This document shows, piece by piece, positions 1 to 12,685 of a stretch of DNA of 64,000 bases. The position numbers were made by a program, and so were the translations under genes. The stretch is from Synchiropus splendidus (lineage: Eukaryota; Chordata; Actinopteri; Syngnathiformes; Callionymidae). The notes below the pieces were generated by a model. It did no database searches, was not told the origin of the DNA, and was given only the letters and a program-made list of their open reading frames with translations. The DNA lies in the NCBI RefSeq assembly GCF_027744825.2, contig NC_071334.1:56360937-56424936 (forward strand), read 5' to 3'. Numbering within the stretch: position 1 is the stretch's first letter; each line of letters begins with the position of its first letter.

Positions 1-296
1 ACTCTTTTACTCTGCAGTCAACTTTTCTGAATGACATTTAATCTTCACCTTTTTTTAGATTATCATGTACCATTTTTAAGATGGTTTAACTTCTAATAAA
101 TACAATTACTTGTTTTATCAGTCAAATTCCCAAGGTAAAAGGAGAATGAAAAAAGTCTGTCAAATGAGACATATTGTGTTTTGAGTGCCCAGATAAGAGA
201 GAATTATGAGATTCTTGTTCCTATCAGGGGAGACATAGAATAACTATAGTATTCAGGGCTTCAGAGGATTGATGCAAATAAACACTATATTGTGTC

Positions 297-431
297 AGGT
301 AGCGGTTCCTTCCGGGATACTGAAGCTTCACTTTTACTGGTCCAGACTGAAGAAGGCCACATATTCCACTCAGACAGCAACAGTGCAGAAGTTATCTTGC
401 ACCCGAGAAACACGTCGGCATCCCAGTCCTT
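297..431 (+). other. possible isolated coding exon, unidentified
   Basis: A 135-base open segment is preceded by a plausible acceptor (ending ttgtgtcag at 296) and followed by a strong donor (gtaagt at 432). In the open frame it reads as a serine-rich segment containing the stretch LLVQTEEGHIFHSDSNSAEV. I do not recognise a family and see no neighbouring exons in the next 3 kb, so this may be chance or an exon of a gene lying upstream of the window. Confidence 0.25.
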
Positions 432-3400
432 TGTAAGTCATGGCAACTGCCTTTACCTGGTTGTATTTTCTGTTTAATTAGGCTTTCCTCTAACACGCAA
501 CAAAAGTCATGTCAACATCGTGAAATGACATCTCAGAATCAGTGCATCAATCCATGAAACAGATGATAGGCACTAGCGCTGTGCCGCATGGTCCAGGCCC
601 GTCCCGACAACAGGGGCACATTGCGGCCTTCCCTGGTGCATCCCGTCCCTGCTGAATCCCCAGCACCGGACCGTAACACTTTTGTCTCCGCGGTCAACCC
701 TAGCACTCGCTCATACTGAGTGAGCAGTTTGACAATAGTGAGTTTGAACATAACATTTCCACCAGCAAGCAAAACCTCTTTTGTGCTCCAAAAACTATTT
801 GTAGAACAATGATCAGCCAGCGCTCAACCTCGTCTCTGAGTACACGCTCGGGTTTTCGCACAACTTCAGACTCCATGCGACCCCTTACACAGCCGCCTGC
901 ACCACTGTGTCATCCCTCTTTGTTTCTACGTCCCTACAGCATACGCCACCTGGGTGCATTATGAAGCGGCTCAGCCAGGTGTTTTCCTCTCAAAACACCG
1001 TTGAGAGGATGAATGGGTCTCACCTCCAAACCTTCATAAACCCGCAGCAATATCATCATCCACCTCAGTGTCACGCACTACCTCAGCAAATAGCAACTGC
1101 TAATGGAGTTTATTATTTTGGATAAGCGGCGAATATTCTGTTGTCGAAGATCGGAGTTTGCAGCTATGATACATTGTTGTTCGATAATATTGTCGTTTAA
1201 TAGGTTTGTGTAAAAAAATAGTGACCACAACCAACCTGTCTTGAACTGGTAAATAGTGGTGGGCTGCTGAAGAGGACACAGGAGGGATGGATCAGGCGGA
1301 GATGACTGTCAAGGGTCTATCGCGACAGAACAGGACCAGCTCGAAAAAAAAAAAGAATCACTGTCACACCTCTGTCACCAAGACAAGAAGTAGTGTCAGA
1401 AGTGGTAGAGTGTAGCCGAGTTAATGACAAAGATACTGGCCAATTTGCTCCCTGTCATTTTTTTATGTAGGACTGAGATTTTTCATCATGGACTTACCTG
1501 GAAAGTTGATGCCTTCAGCCCATTTGTTGGAGGTGTTACTTCCTTAAGTGTTTATTTATATGTGTGTGTGGGAATAGATAGAATGCATCAGAGACCTGGT
1601 TGCAGTGGTGCTTGACACTAGGCTGAGTGCACATGTAATGAAAAGGGAACGTGTCTTACTGCATCAATGAAAAAGGACGACAAGCTCAATTGCACATCTA
1701 AGTCCTGAGTGTTTCGTGAGGGTAATAAAGATACTGGCTAATCACATTTCAACCAGTGATCGTGTACAACCATCAGTATATATTGCTTCCTTTTCCCGCC
1801 AGCCGGACTAGAAAACCATCTTGCTATTGTAGTTTTATAACAAAAATGACATAAATGCAAATTACTTGGATACAGTGAAGCCTGGCCAGTAAAACGTGCA
1901 CCACGACCAACGCCTCTTGAAGGCTGTTTCCCCACTGGTTATGTACTTCCAGAAATGCTGCAGTTCTTGTCAGAAGTGTCAGGGCTAAAGGCTTAATTGT
2001 TCAATTTAAGCTGGTTCAATATGATAATGAGAGAGGAAATGAGAAATAGGAGTCGCAGCGGCAGGAATGGCTTTTTGCATTGAACAAATAATCTAACTTT
2101 AAAGCTCACCTGAAATGGTGAGAATTGCTGATGCTGGTTTTATAAGTTTAGATTGCTTTTCTTAGCAAACACAGCAGAGCTAGGTCTCACAGTGTTGGGA
2201 TTAGATATGTGATCAAGCTTTATACTTACATGGAAACAATCCACTCATTTTTCATGTGTCACAAACAAACTCTCTGAGCAGACCTTGGACGACTATGAGT
2301 GATTGGACGGCGTTGGCTGTGCTGACTACTGTAATGGTTTATACGCGTTTTAAACAGTGATGGGAATTCAATAATTTGCATAACTCACATTGAGGAATGT
2401 ATCATGTGTGAAATTTAATAATAAAAAGGTATTGTATAGATTATTACATATTTGTAAACTGAATAATAACAGTATATTCTAAATACATATATGGAATCTT
2501 TGAATACAGTAAGTAAACTAACTCTTGTCAATGAAGTCAAATGACACCGTTGAAGGTGGTGGATATGAAAGAACTTCAAGCAACTATTACAAATATTTAT
2601 CCTATCTCAAACTGATTAATACGATCAGGAATCCGTCTAGCGTGTGACTTCATTTGTCCACTTGAGGCCAAGGTATTCTGTGACCACTGCTAATGGAGCA
2701 GTGAATGTGGACCAGACTAATGTGCATGAGGAATAGGTTTCTTTCACTAGTGTCACTTACTGTCACGCCTGAATAGTAATAATAATACCTGCACTGCACA
2801 GGTGCTCTCTCTCGTTTTTCCTCTGGCCTGTGCGGAACTCCACCGGAGGATCAACAGTCCCCTGCTATTGACTCAGTGTATATGCACATTTTGACCAACC
2901 ACAAAAACATCAGCCAGCTCCAATAGTTTTCACTTCAAATAGCCATCTGTTCTAGTTGCTGACAGTTCCATTGTGCATGTTATGGTGATGTTATAAATTT
3001 GAAATACTCAGTATTGCGTCTGCAACTGGCTTCCAGCTGGGAATGCAAAGTGAGCGCATTACTGCATTGGTTTCATGTCACAAAGCTTAATGTCTTGACA
3101 ACAAGAAGCCCTGTATTCATGAAATTACGCTATCTTACGATATCAGGGGCTAACGTTGCTAACAGGTGAGGGTGTCACTTTACAAGAGCCTTGACTCCCA
3201 GGGCATCACAATCCTCCAGTTTCTATGACCTCACAAGGACCGGCTGCTAAACCACAGTTCACACTGAGATCAACGTTTTGCGGCGCTACTACCAAGCTAT
3301 GAGCACACGGGTATGTCCTCCTGTGGCAATGCGAGTTATGCCTACACACATGAGCATTTGGGAAACGGCTAGGCGCCATAAAAATGACATTGATGCAAGA

Positions 3401-3622
3401 GTTGATGCCATGAAGACGGTGTAGTTCATATGTAGTGGATTAACCACAAGTTGGATTGACTTCCATGTGCCTGTACAGTGCAAAACCAATACTGTGATCT
3501 AGGGGATGACAGTGATGAGGATTGCTGTGATCACAGAGAGGTCATTTTTACAAGAACTGACCCTTTACCGTCGCCATAAACCTGTTGTTGCAAGTTCATA
3601 TACATCTTCGCCAGACCAAATA
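432..3622. other. no gene recognised
   Basis: About 3.2 kb of AT-rich intergenic or intronic sequence. Only short ORFs without domain character or paired splice sites are present on either strand. No clear repeat structure was seen apart from short A and T runs. Confidence 0.5.
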
Positions 3623-3941
3623 CAAGTAACATCCGACTTATGACCTGCTCGACTTACATCCACCTGTACTTACGACCACGGTCAGCAGATGCCAGCAGAT
3701 GCTTTGTCTGGCACCGCAGCACGTAGCAGCTCGGCAAGGCGTACAAACAAATATGGCAGCCAGCTGGCATTGTGTACGACAGTTGCGACAGCACAGTATC
3801 CCAGCATCTCACTGTCACACAGCGATCTACCACTACAGTAGTACCTATAACCCTCTCGACTATTTTGAATGGCATTCGACTTACGTCCAATTACGACCGG
3901 TTGGTCGGAACTGATCCCAGTCGTAAGTCGGGTGTTACTTG
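3623..3941. mobile_element. MITE-like element with about 22-bp terminal inverted repeats
   Basis: The left end (3624-3644, reading aagtaacatccgacttatga onward) and the reverse complement of the right end (3920-3940) agree at about 19 of 21 positions, and the flanking c/g pair extends the match to 3623 and 3941. The interior carries further sub-terminal runs related to cgacttac in both orientations. There is no coding capacity, so this looks like a non-autonomous DNA transposon of about 319 bp. No convincing target duplication was seen, so the superfamily is unassigned. It lies directly beside a gypsy integrase relic. Confidence 0.5.
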
Positions 3942-3989
3942 CGATGTGGTCCAAGCTACAAGTCAAAGTGATGAGTTGTGGGTGTGGAA

Positions 3990-4550
3990 GGGACAAATTT
4001 CGAATCAGCTGCGTTCAGAGGAATATATGAGATTTTGGGCCCCCTTCCATCCACAATCAGATGGCCAAGTTAAGCGCTTGAATGCCACACGGCAGAAAAC
4101 CCTGGCTGCCGCTGCCAAGAGATATCACTGGGACTGGGATTTGATACTTCTATTCGGTGTGATGGCTTATCGCACAACCAAACACAGCTCCACATGTCCC
4201 CAAACATGATGATATATGACCGGGAGATCACTGAGCCTGTTGACCTGGTAGCACGGATGTCCCCTGACTCAACGCACAAGAACACTCCACCACAGTATGT
4301 CATGGAGCTTAGAGAAAGGTTAGAGCTCTCCTGTCAGCTGGCACAGGATGCGCTGGGAAGGTCTGCCGAGCGAGCACAGCGACAACATGGCAAGAACATT
4401 TGTCAGGCCAAGTTACAGAAAGGAGAGTGTGTGTGGCCTCAGAGGGACACAGCCCAGCTGTGGCAAGGTCCAGAAGCAGCCTATGAGGACCCGTTCTTTG
4501 TTGTTGCTTCCTTGGATGACATGGTGCTTCGCAATTCGGATTCGTGATTG
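3990..4550 (+). mobile_element. Ty3/gypsy retrotransposon relic: integrase C-terminal part
   Basis: One frame (to 4209) contains the hallmark end of a retroviral-type integrase core, a PFHPQSDGQ motif followed by RLN, then a YRTTKHSST segment. A second frame (from 4194) carries the downstream part with YDREITEPVDLVA and a QRQHGKN/KGECVW C-terminal region. The two frames differ, so a frameshift lies near 4195-4207. The position that is normally the catalytic Glu just after GQV is Lys here. Protease, reverse transcriptase, RNase H and recognisable LTRs are absent. This is a dead fragment; the family call is firm, the limits are approximate. Confidence 0.7.
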
Positions 4551-7500
4551 GGAACCGTTGGAGAAGGTACTGTCTGAGCATGTTCCTTTCTGTTTTGATA
4601 TTTGAATGCAGAGTCATTTTTTATGCTGGAGTGATATTAAGGGTTTAATTTTCATCCATTGTGGGGCTAGAGTTACTGGTCTACTTTAAGGGTGGTTCAC
4701 AGATCCCACATATGTTCGATGTTGTGTGGCATAATGTGCACTCACTGTTGAGTAGGTGGGTGGAGTAACCACAGCTGTGCAAGTTGTGATAGCCCCTGGT
4801 GTTTTCCAGAGTGTGCTTCAGAATCACTATTCACAATGAAGAGCTACCGGAAGAGAGAAGTTCATGAAAAACGGGGGAAAAAACTTTCTTTACAAGCTCC
4901 AGCTTGAACGCCACTTCGCGAAAGATGTTTGCAAAATGCCGCCTAGTTTTAGCACTGACATGAAGCTCAGGTGTGGGTACTGTTTACTCAGTCTGATGGA
5001 TAGATTAAAAAAAGTAAAAAAGCCAGGGTTTTAGTTGTGGATTTATTACATTTATGGTATGATCAATTATCTACCAGAGTAAAGAGCACAGGTTCAGTTA
5101 TTACGATTCGAACTTCATCTACGTGTGTTAGTTTAGAACGATGCAAATAATTGTGTAAAGAGAATGCAATATTTCTCTGGTTACTTCTTGCTGTGCCTTA
5201 CTTTTTTTTGGAGGGGGAGTGATGGAGGAACCTCGAGTGTATCATATCTTAGCCATTTTTGAGAATTTGACCATTAGTAGCGTTATTATCAAATTGGAGA
5301 TGGACTCTACCAAATATAGTTTTTAATGCCGCTTCTGCACTGTAGCGACATGTTTAGTTCTCTGACCATTGGATTTGGAATTGAACTTTTTAGTCTCAAT
5401 TCCTGTTCCAATTCAAATGGAGCAGTCCATGTTTTTGCCGACCCCAGTACAGAGTAAGTGCGGGGGGGAGTCAGGAGGACTTTAGTTCATGATGATGGTT
5501 TTAAACATATCTTGAACAGTGAATCTCCCAGTCAAACTTGATGATTCCCTTGACAAACAACCAAACAGGTTTACCTTCCCCAAAAAAACGTCTTTGAGGA
5601 TGGAGGTCTGCTCTCGCCTCATTAGAATAAAAAAGAAAAAAAAAACTTTTCCGTGAGTAAAAAGGCCAATATTGTTGAGTCAGCACAGCAGTCATTCAAC
5701 CACGTAGAGGAGAAGCTAATGACAAAACATGCTGGTCTCAGGAAATGAGAGGCATTATGAGTCTCATTCATTATGAGGAGCGTCTTGCTGAACAGTAAAG
5801 AGACCCTCTAGGGAGATGAAGATGAATTAGCTTGACTGCCTCATCCTGACAAAAAATGGCAAAATGTAATCACACGTTTTATTCAGAATTACCCTGAAAT
5901 TGTACCTTATTTCATGTGTTGTCATGTCCTTCATTTGGCGTATTTTTTGGCTTTGTGTTCATTACACCAAACACAAATAAAGAGTTCAATATTGTCCAGC
6001 ACAGTATTCCTCTCCTCCTATTCCTATTGCAAGAGGAAAATAAATGAAAATAACTGTGGATCATAAAAGGAGAGTTTTAGAGGAGGCATCATCATGAATG
6101 ACTGAATTTAATTGTCATTTCTTTCAAGTATGTTCACATCTGATTTGAAAAAAAAGCCTTTGTAAAGCCTTTTTTTTTGTCTAGCAAACAACTCCGGTGT
6201 GTTTGGCAGTTCAGCCTTGAGCACTGTTACTCTTTATTACCCTTCCCTGCTCTTTATTTGATACCTTTCTTTACTATTATGTGTGGCATTCGACAACTCT
6301 TTTCTGCATCCGCGGACATGAACAAGGTCCGGTTATGAGATCAACCTTCAGCGCCCACTTAAATGCACACCTGCTATTTAACAACACACAAATCAACATC
6401 TCACAGTAACATCATTTGGTAATCGACAACGTACTGTTTCAGGGTTATTATATAAGATAGATAAGCTACGTCTTCAATAGAGCAGTGAGATTTGATTTGT
6501 TATTGACACATAGACACAGATTAATCATTCATTACGACCATCTGATTAAAATTCTTCACGCGATTAAACCATCTGCAGCATTGAATTATGGCCGCCCCAT
6601 TAATGTAGTGACGAAATGTTCAATTCCATTTCATTTCCCATCTCAATTTCCAAACGGCCAAAAGAATCAAGATAAACAAGCATATATCAAGTGCTTATGT
6701 GACTGCTATCCATGAGAGCAACGGTGAACACGTGATAATAGTGATATTTTACATTTCATTTTGTACCTCTTCCTTTTTATGCTCAAACATTTATATATGT
6801 ATAATATTTACAGACCGTTATACTACACTACTGTAACATACTTTTATAAAAAAAAAAAATCTGGCTTGTGGGAGACACATTCTTACTGACCTGCAATGTC
6901 AATAACTCATCGAAAGTTGTTCATTTTGCTACTCCTGTGTTTACTTCCCGACACTAAATTCAGTCCGCGTGAGAGCTGTTTATTTAAGCCTCACTTTTAG
7001 TTATAGATCCGTTAGTTTACCCCTCGTGTGCGCGAGTGCGATAGGCGCTTTGAGTTCATTGCCACCTCGTGAGCTTGACTCCGAGCGTGTTTTGTGTTCT
7101 CCCAGTTTTAGGTCGTTGATTCGAATCCACCTCTTTTGTTGTCCAGATTCACCCCGTTCCCTGTGTGTTAATCTCGGTCCGTGTTTCGGTTCCCAGCGCT
7201 CTTAGTTCTCTAGTTACAGCAGCAGCTGTCCTTTCATCTTCATTTGGAGCTGTGAAGTCAGAACCTGTTTTCACATTCACAAGAAATTGGTCTTCATTCC
7301 TGAGGGGACACAGTGTAGCGTCAACCATCCAAATCAGAAGTGCAAAAACAGATCATCCACCACACCATAGTGATAACGCTGCCTGATCGGTCCATCTTTC
7401 TGCCAACACTGTGTGAGGCTACATTTAGACCACAAATGAGGAGGGGTTGAGTAGGACAAGGAATGGAATGTAGTGTGAGGTCTAATCGATAATGTTGAAA

Positions 7501-8372
7501 GATCTCAGTGTCAAATGTTTCAACAAGAAAGCGAGGAAATTATGCACATCATCCACGTTGATCAAATGCCTTTTCATTCAAGATTCACGCAACTTCTCGT
7601 GGGAGGTCAAGGCACTCTGTAAAATGAGTACAACGCAGCTGTGCGTTTTGAACAAACTCGACTGAGTATAGCTCAAAGACGAGTTGGCGTGGTCATGACG
7701 CTTGATGACATTGTGAACCATTCGCCCTCCAGCAGTCATTATGGAGTCGCAATTGTTCATTTCTCAGCACTGGCTGCTGCTTCTTGGCAACCATCATTCT
7801 CTAAAGCTCATTCTAAAGGTTTCTGTTGGCACTGCATGTGACCCAGAATCAATTCTGTAACGTACCCGTCAAGGTGTCAAGAATAATAACGGGAAAGTGC
7901 CTGTTTGCCTGTTTTTCATCATATTAATCCATTATAATTCATGTTATCTAAACATTGTTTTGAAAACTCTTCAACTTGCAGTATTTTCAGTTACTTTTAT
8001 TATACCGTCAGATGAAAAACGTTTTTTTTTTTTTACCAGCTTTAACAGGTGCTGCACCAAACATGAACATTTACCTCTAGTTTTGAGGGGAAATATTGTT
8101 TTGTTCTATGTCATATGTGCTATGCCATTGGTTAATCCACCTCAAGGCACTGGCCTCTGCCTGAGACTTCCATTGATTGGCCCAAGTAGGCACCTTCCCT
8201 CATATATAATCCCCTTGTCTGCCGCCACTCGCAACACGCAAATTGTGTATTGCTCTGCTCAAAGACCAGCACGACCAGCATGTCTGGCACTTCCTGGTGA
8301 AGTTAACCGCTTCCGTGCCGTCTTTTTCCCCAGGCGGGGCTGGACCCAGAGACCACTTCCTCCCCAGCGGCC
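4551..8372. other. no gene recognised; weak LTR-like tract
   Basis: Nothing with coding character was found. The tract around 6930-7260 has the pyrimidine-rich, CpG-containing texture of a retroelement LTR or leader (runs such as cgtgtgcgcgagtgcg and cggtccgtgtttcggttccc), but I could not pair it with a second copy. The stretch 8110-8372, next to Rex3, is GC-richer than its surroundings and may belong to an older element into which Rex3 inserted. Confidence 0.4.
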
Positions 8373-8386
8373 AGGTTCCGTCTTCC
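8373..8386. repeat. Rex3 target-site duplication, left copy
   Basis: aggttccgtcttcc, identical to 11749-11762 and abutting the simple 3' tail of the element. Confidence 0.9.
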
Positions 8387-11300
8387 TTCACTTCACCTTC
8401 ACCTTCTTCTGCCGCTTATCCGGGGTCGGGTCGCTGAGGCAGCATTCGGAGCAAGGAAGCCCAAACTTCCCGGTCCGCACAAACCTCCTCCAGCTCCTCC
8501 CGGGGGATCCCGAGGCGTTCCCAGGCCAGACCGGAGACATAATCTCTCCAGCGAGTCCTGGGTCTTCCCCGGGGTCTCCTCCCGGTAGGACATGCCCGGA
8601 ACACCTCCCCAGGGAGGCGTCCAGGGGGCATCCGGATCAGATGCCCGAGCCACCTCAGCTGGTTCCTCTCGATGTGGAGGAGCAGCGGCTCCACCCCGAG
8701 CTCCTCCCGGATGACCGAACTCCTCACCCTATCTCTAAGGGTGCGCCCAGCCACCCTGCGGAGGAAACTCATCTCAGCTGCTTGTATCCGCGATCTCATC
8801 CTTTCGGTCACTACCCAAAGCTCGTGACCATAGGTGAGGGTGGGAACGTAGATCGATCGGTAAATCGAGAGCTTCGTCTTGTGACTCAGCTCTCTCTTCA
8901 CCACGACGGTCCGATACAGCGACCGCATCACTGCTGCCGCTGCACCAACCCGTCTATCAATCTCACGCTCCCTTTTTCCCTCACTCGAGAACAAGACCCC
9001 GAGATACTTAAACTCCGCCACTTGAGGCAAGAACTCTCCACCAACCTGGAGAGAGCAAACCACCGTGTTCCGGTCGAGAACCATGGCCTCAGACTTGGAG
9101 GTGCTGATCCTCATCCCGGCCGCTTCACACTCGGCTGCAAACCGACCCAGCGCATGCTGAAGGTCCCGGTCCGATGAGGCCAGCAGAACAACATCGTCCG
9201 CAAATAGCAGAGATGAAATTCTGTGGTTCCCGAACCGGATCCCCTCCGACCCCTGGCTACGCCTAGAAATTCTGTCCATAAAAGTGATGAACAGAACCGG
9301 TGACAAAGGGCAGCCCTGGCGGAGACCAACATGCACCGGGAACAGGTCTGATTTCCTGCCGGCAATGCGAACCATGCTCCTGCTCCGGTCATACAAGGAG
9401 CGGACAGCCCCTAGCAGAGGGTCCCGCACCCCATATTCCCGGAGCACCCCCCACAGGACATCGCGAGGGACACGGTCGAACGCCTTCTCCAAATCCACAA
9501 AGCACATGTGGACTGGTTGGGCGAACTCCCATGAACCCTCGAGCACCCGGTGGAGGGTATAGAGCTGGTCCAGTGTTCCACGACCGGGACGAAAACCACA
9601 CTGTTCCTCCTGGATCCGAGGTTCGACTATTGGCCGAAGTCTCCTCTCTAGTACCCTGGAATAGACCTTTCCAGGGAGGCTGAGGAGTGTGATCCCCCTA
9701 TAGTTGGAACACACCCTCCGGTCCCCCTTCTTAAACAGGGGGACCACCACCCCGGTCTGCCAATCCAGAGGCACTGTCCTCGACTGCCACGCGATGTTGC
9801 AGAGACGTGTCAGCCACGACAGCCCTACAACATCCAGGGATTTCAGATACTCCGGACGGATCTCATCCACTCCCGGGGCCCTACCACCGAGGAGCTTACG
9901 AACAACCTCGGTGACTTCGGCCCGGGTGATGGGAGAGCCATCCGAGTCCTCAGTCCCCGCTTCCTGAGTGGAAGACGTGACGACGGGATTGAGGAGACCC
10001 TCGAAGTATTCTTTCCACCGCCCGACAACATCACCAGTCGAGGTCAGCAGTCTCCCACCCTCGCTGTAAACAGCACTGGTGAGGCACTGCTTCCCCCTTC
10101 TGAGGCGACGGACGGTTTGCCAGAATTTCTTCGAGGCCGACCAATAGTCCTCCTCCATGGCCTCTCCGAACTCCTCCCAGACCCGAGTTTTTGCCTCCAA
10201 GACTGCACGGGAAGCGGCACGCCTGGCCTGCCGGTACACGTCAGCTGCCTCAGGAGTCCCACAGGCCATCAAGACCCGATAGGACTCCTTCTTCAGCCTG
10301 ACGGCATCCCTTACTTTCGGTGTCCACCACCGGGTTCGGGGATTGCCGCCGCGACAGGCACCGGAGACCTTGCGACCACAACTGCGTGCAGCCGCACTGA
10401 CAATGGAGGAGGAGAACATGGACCACTCAGACTCCATGTCACCTACCTCCCTCGGGATCTGGGAGAAACTCTCCCGAAGGTGGGAGTTAAAGACCCCACT
10501 GACAGTGGGTTCCGCCAGGCGTTCCCAGCAGACCCTCACAATACGTTTGGGCCTGCCCGGTCTGACCGGCTTCCTCCCCTGCCAGCGGATCGCACTCACC
10601 ACCAGGTGGTGATCGGTTGACAGCTCTGCCCCTCTCTTCACCCGAGTGTCCGAGACACGTGGCCGAAGGTCAGATGACACGATCACAAAGTCTATCATAG
10701 ACCTCCGGCCAAGGGTGTCCTGGTGCCAAGAGCACTTATGGACACCCTTGTGCTCAAACATGGTGTTCGTTATGGACAAACTGTGGGTGGCACAGAAGTC
10801 CAGTAATAGAACACCGCTCGGGTTCAGATCGGGTAGGCCGTTCTTCCCAATCACGCCCCTCCAAGTCTTGCTGTCATTGCCCACGTGGGCGTTGAAGTCT
10901 CCCAGTAGAACAATGGAGTCCCCGGTTGGGGCACTGTCGAGTACCCCTCCCAGTGACTCCAAGAAAGCCGGGTAGTCTACACTGCTGTTCGGCCCGTAAG
11001 CCGCAACCGCTGTGAGACACCTGTCCCCAACCCGTAGGCGTAGGGACGCGACCCTCTCGTTCACCGGGGTAAACCCCAACACGAAGCTGCAGAGCTGCGG
11101 GGCTATAAGCAAGCCTACGCCAGCCCGCCGCCTCTCCCCGCGGACAACTCCAGAAAAGTAGAGGGTCCAGCCTTTCTCAAGGAGTTGGGTTCCAGAGCCC
11201 AGGCTGTGCGTGGAGGAGAGCCCGACTATATCTAGCCGGTACCTCTCAACCTCCTGCACAAGCTCAGGCTCTTTCCCCCCCAGCGAAGTGACATTCCATG

Positions 11301-11748
11301 TCCCAAGAGCCAGAGAATGTCCACACGAACCAGGTCGTCGGGCCCCCCGGCCTCGACTGCTACCTAGTTCTCTTTGCACCCGACCCCTATGACTCCCTCT
11401 GTGGGTGGTGGGTCCGCAGGAGGGACGGCCCATGTCATTCGTTCGGGCTTGGCCCGGCCGGGCCCCATGGGCAGAGGCCCGGCCACCAGGCGCTCGCATT
11501 CGAGCCCCAACCCCAGGCCTGGCTCCAGGGTGGGGCCCCGGCTGCGCCATGCCGGGCGACGTCACGGTCCTCGATGTTTTTGGTTTTGTCATCGGGGCTT
11601 CTGAACTGCTCTTAGTCTGACCCGTCACCTAGGACCTGTTTGCCATGGGAGACCCTACCAGGAGCATAACGCCCCCGACAACATAGCTCCTAGGATCATT
11701 CAAGGTACACAAACTCCCCCACCACGATAAGGTTGCAGTTCCAGGGGG
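8387..11748 (-). mobile_element. Rex3: full-length Rex3 (RTE-type) non-LTR retrotransposon with 14-bp target-site duplication
   Basis: The 14-mer aggttccgtcttcc occurs immediately outside both ends (8373-8386 and 11749-11762), giving a clean target-site duplication around a 3362-bp insertion. The 3' end is on the low-coordinate side. Only about 30 bases separate the ORF stop from a short GGTGAA-type simple tail, as expected for Rex3/RTE elements, which lack poly(A). Segments 9298-9318 and 9743-9762 match, as I recall them, the primer pair commonly used to amplify Rex3 from fish. About 120 bases of leader precede the ORF. Rex3 copies are usually 5'-truncated; this one appears complete. Confidence 0.93.
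8416..11628 (-). CDS. Rex3 endonuclease/reverse transcriptase polyprotein, intact
   Basis: A single 1070-codon ORF runs without interruption from ATG at 11628 to TAA at 8416-8418. Residues 1-105 are Gly/Arg/Pro-rich. Residues about 105-350 are an AP-type endonuclease, with the GTWNVTSL start, [12 protein letters not shown] (241-252) and the C-terminal [12 protein letters not shown] (338-349). Residues about 580-880 are the reverse transcriptase: [32 protein letters not shown] (Asp712), [11 protein letters not shown] and the catalytic FADD box (809-812). The tail carries [16 protein letters not shown]. The protein would nick target DNA and copy its own RNA there by target-primed reverse transcription. 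All expected core motifs are present, so activity is possible but unproven. The position where many AP endonucleases have Glu reads THS here. Confidence 0.93.
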   Translation of the reverse strand: MTGQTKSSSEAPMTKPKTSRTVTSPGMAQPGPHPGARPGVGARMRAPGGRASAHGARPGQARTNDMGRPSCGPTTHRGSHRGRVQRELGSSRGRGARRPGSCGHSLALGTWNVTSLGGKEPELVQEVERYRLDIVGLSSTHSLGSGTQLLEKGWTLYFSGVVRGERRRAGVGLLIAPQLCSFVLGFTPVNERVASLRLRVGDRCLTAVAAYGPNSSVDYPAFLESLGGVLDSAPTGDSIVLLGDFNAHVGNDSKTWRGVIGKNGLPDLNPSGVLLLDFCATHSLSITNTMFEHKGVHKCSWHQDTLGRRSMIDFVIVSSDLRPRVSDTRVKRGAELSTDHHLVVSAIRWQGRKPVRPGRPKRIVRVCWERLAEPTVSGVFNSHLRESFSQIPREVGDMESEWSMFSSSIVSAAARSCGRKVSGACRGGNPRTRWWTPKVRDAVRLKKESYRVLMACGTPEAADVYRQARRAASRAVLEAKTRVWEEFGEAMEEDYWSASKKFWQTVRRLRRGKQCLTSAVYSEGGRLLTSTGDVVGRWKEYFEGLLNPVVTSSTQEAGTEDSDGSPITRAEVTEVVRKLLGGRAPGVDEIRPEYLKSLDVVGLSWLTRLCNIAWQSRTVPLDWQTGVVVPLFKKGDRRVCSNYRGITLLSLPGKVYSRVLERRLRPIVEPRIQEEQCGFRPGRGTLDQLYTLHRVLEGSWEFAQPVHMCFVDLEKAFDRVPRDVLWGVLREYGVRDPLLGAVRSLYDRSRSMVRIAGRKSDLFPVHVGLRQGCPLSPVLFITFMDRISRRSQGSEGIRFGNHRISSLLFADDVVLLASSDRDLQHALGRFAAECEAAGMRISTSKSEAMVLDRNTVVCSLQVGGEFLPQVAEFKYLGVLFSSEGKREREIDRRVGAAAAVMRSLYRTVVVKRELSHKTKLSIYRSIYVPTLTYGHELWVVTERMRSRIQAAEMSFLRRVAGRTLRDRVRSSVIREELGVEPLLLHIERNQLRWLGHLIRMPPGRLPGEVFRACPTGRRPRGRPRTRWRDYVSGLAWERLGIPREELEEVCADREVWASLLRMLPQRPDPG

Positions 11749-11762
11749 AGGTTCCGTCTTCC
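11749..11762. repeat. Rex3 target-site duplication, right copy
   Basis: aggttccgtcttcc, identical to 8373-8386, abutting the 5' leader of the element. It fixes the 5' end of the insertion. Confidence 0.9.
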
Positions 11763-12138
11763 AGCAACAGAATAAGCTCTTTTAATTGCTGGATATCAAT
11801 GCATTGCTGCTGCTATACAGCTTCACTGTGAACACACAACTCCTCCCTAACCATTTCGCCCTGCTGGACTAATTTAATTTAAGAAGAAGAAATAATGAGC
11901 CAATTATGTCTGTAATAAATCAATCGCAAATAATGCGATAATTTGTTTATTCTTGTTTGGATTGCACGTAAGTCTGTGATTGTTGATTTGAGCCAGTGTT
12001 ACACGGAGGATGCGACGGTTAACAGGTAGTTTGGTTTGTCTGACGCCTGCTGCAGCCTCTTTGATCAGAAGGACACCAACCATCAAATGAGGATTGTGCA
12101 CAGTTGCTGAATGAATATTGTCCATCATTGTTGAAACT
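11763..12138. other. no gene recognised
   Basis: About 380 bases of ordinary AT-rich sequence between two mobile elements; nothing supported. Confidence 0.5.
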
Positions 12139-12596
12139 TACAGAGCCCTGGAAGTGACATGCATGTGTTTCTTTTTTTTGGATGTGATGCATGACTTGAT
12201 TTTTTTCCCATCAGATAACAGTTATTTCGAGATTATTTTTATCACGAGATACGTTTTATTTAGTCAGTATCTCGAGAATTGATATCTCAAGATACAATTG
12301 TAAATGTCACCTCTCTAGCAAAGCATTTGTATACATCCACCTGTAACCACTGTGTCTGCCACATATGGTATTATTTTGAGTAAAAGGCACTTGATCAGAG
12401 CGCACTGACTTACAGACAGTGACTGACAACGTTGATGAACAGTTACAAAGCCATGGGAAACACAGTGGTTATGGGAGGATTTATACAAAATGCTGTGCCC
12501 GAGAGGCAGCTCCACATGCGCTGACATTTACAATTGTATCTTGAGATAAAAATTATCACGAGATAACTGTTTTCTTGAGATATGAATTATCACAAG

Positions 12597-12685
<89 letters not shown>

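Noticed and set aside
7897..9177. 426-codon plus-strand ORF
   Set aside because: Most of it is antisense to the Rex3 ORF. Its start is in unrelated AT-rich DNA and it has no domain; it is a by-product of the GC-rich element.
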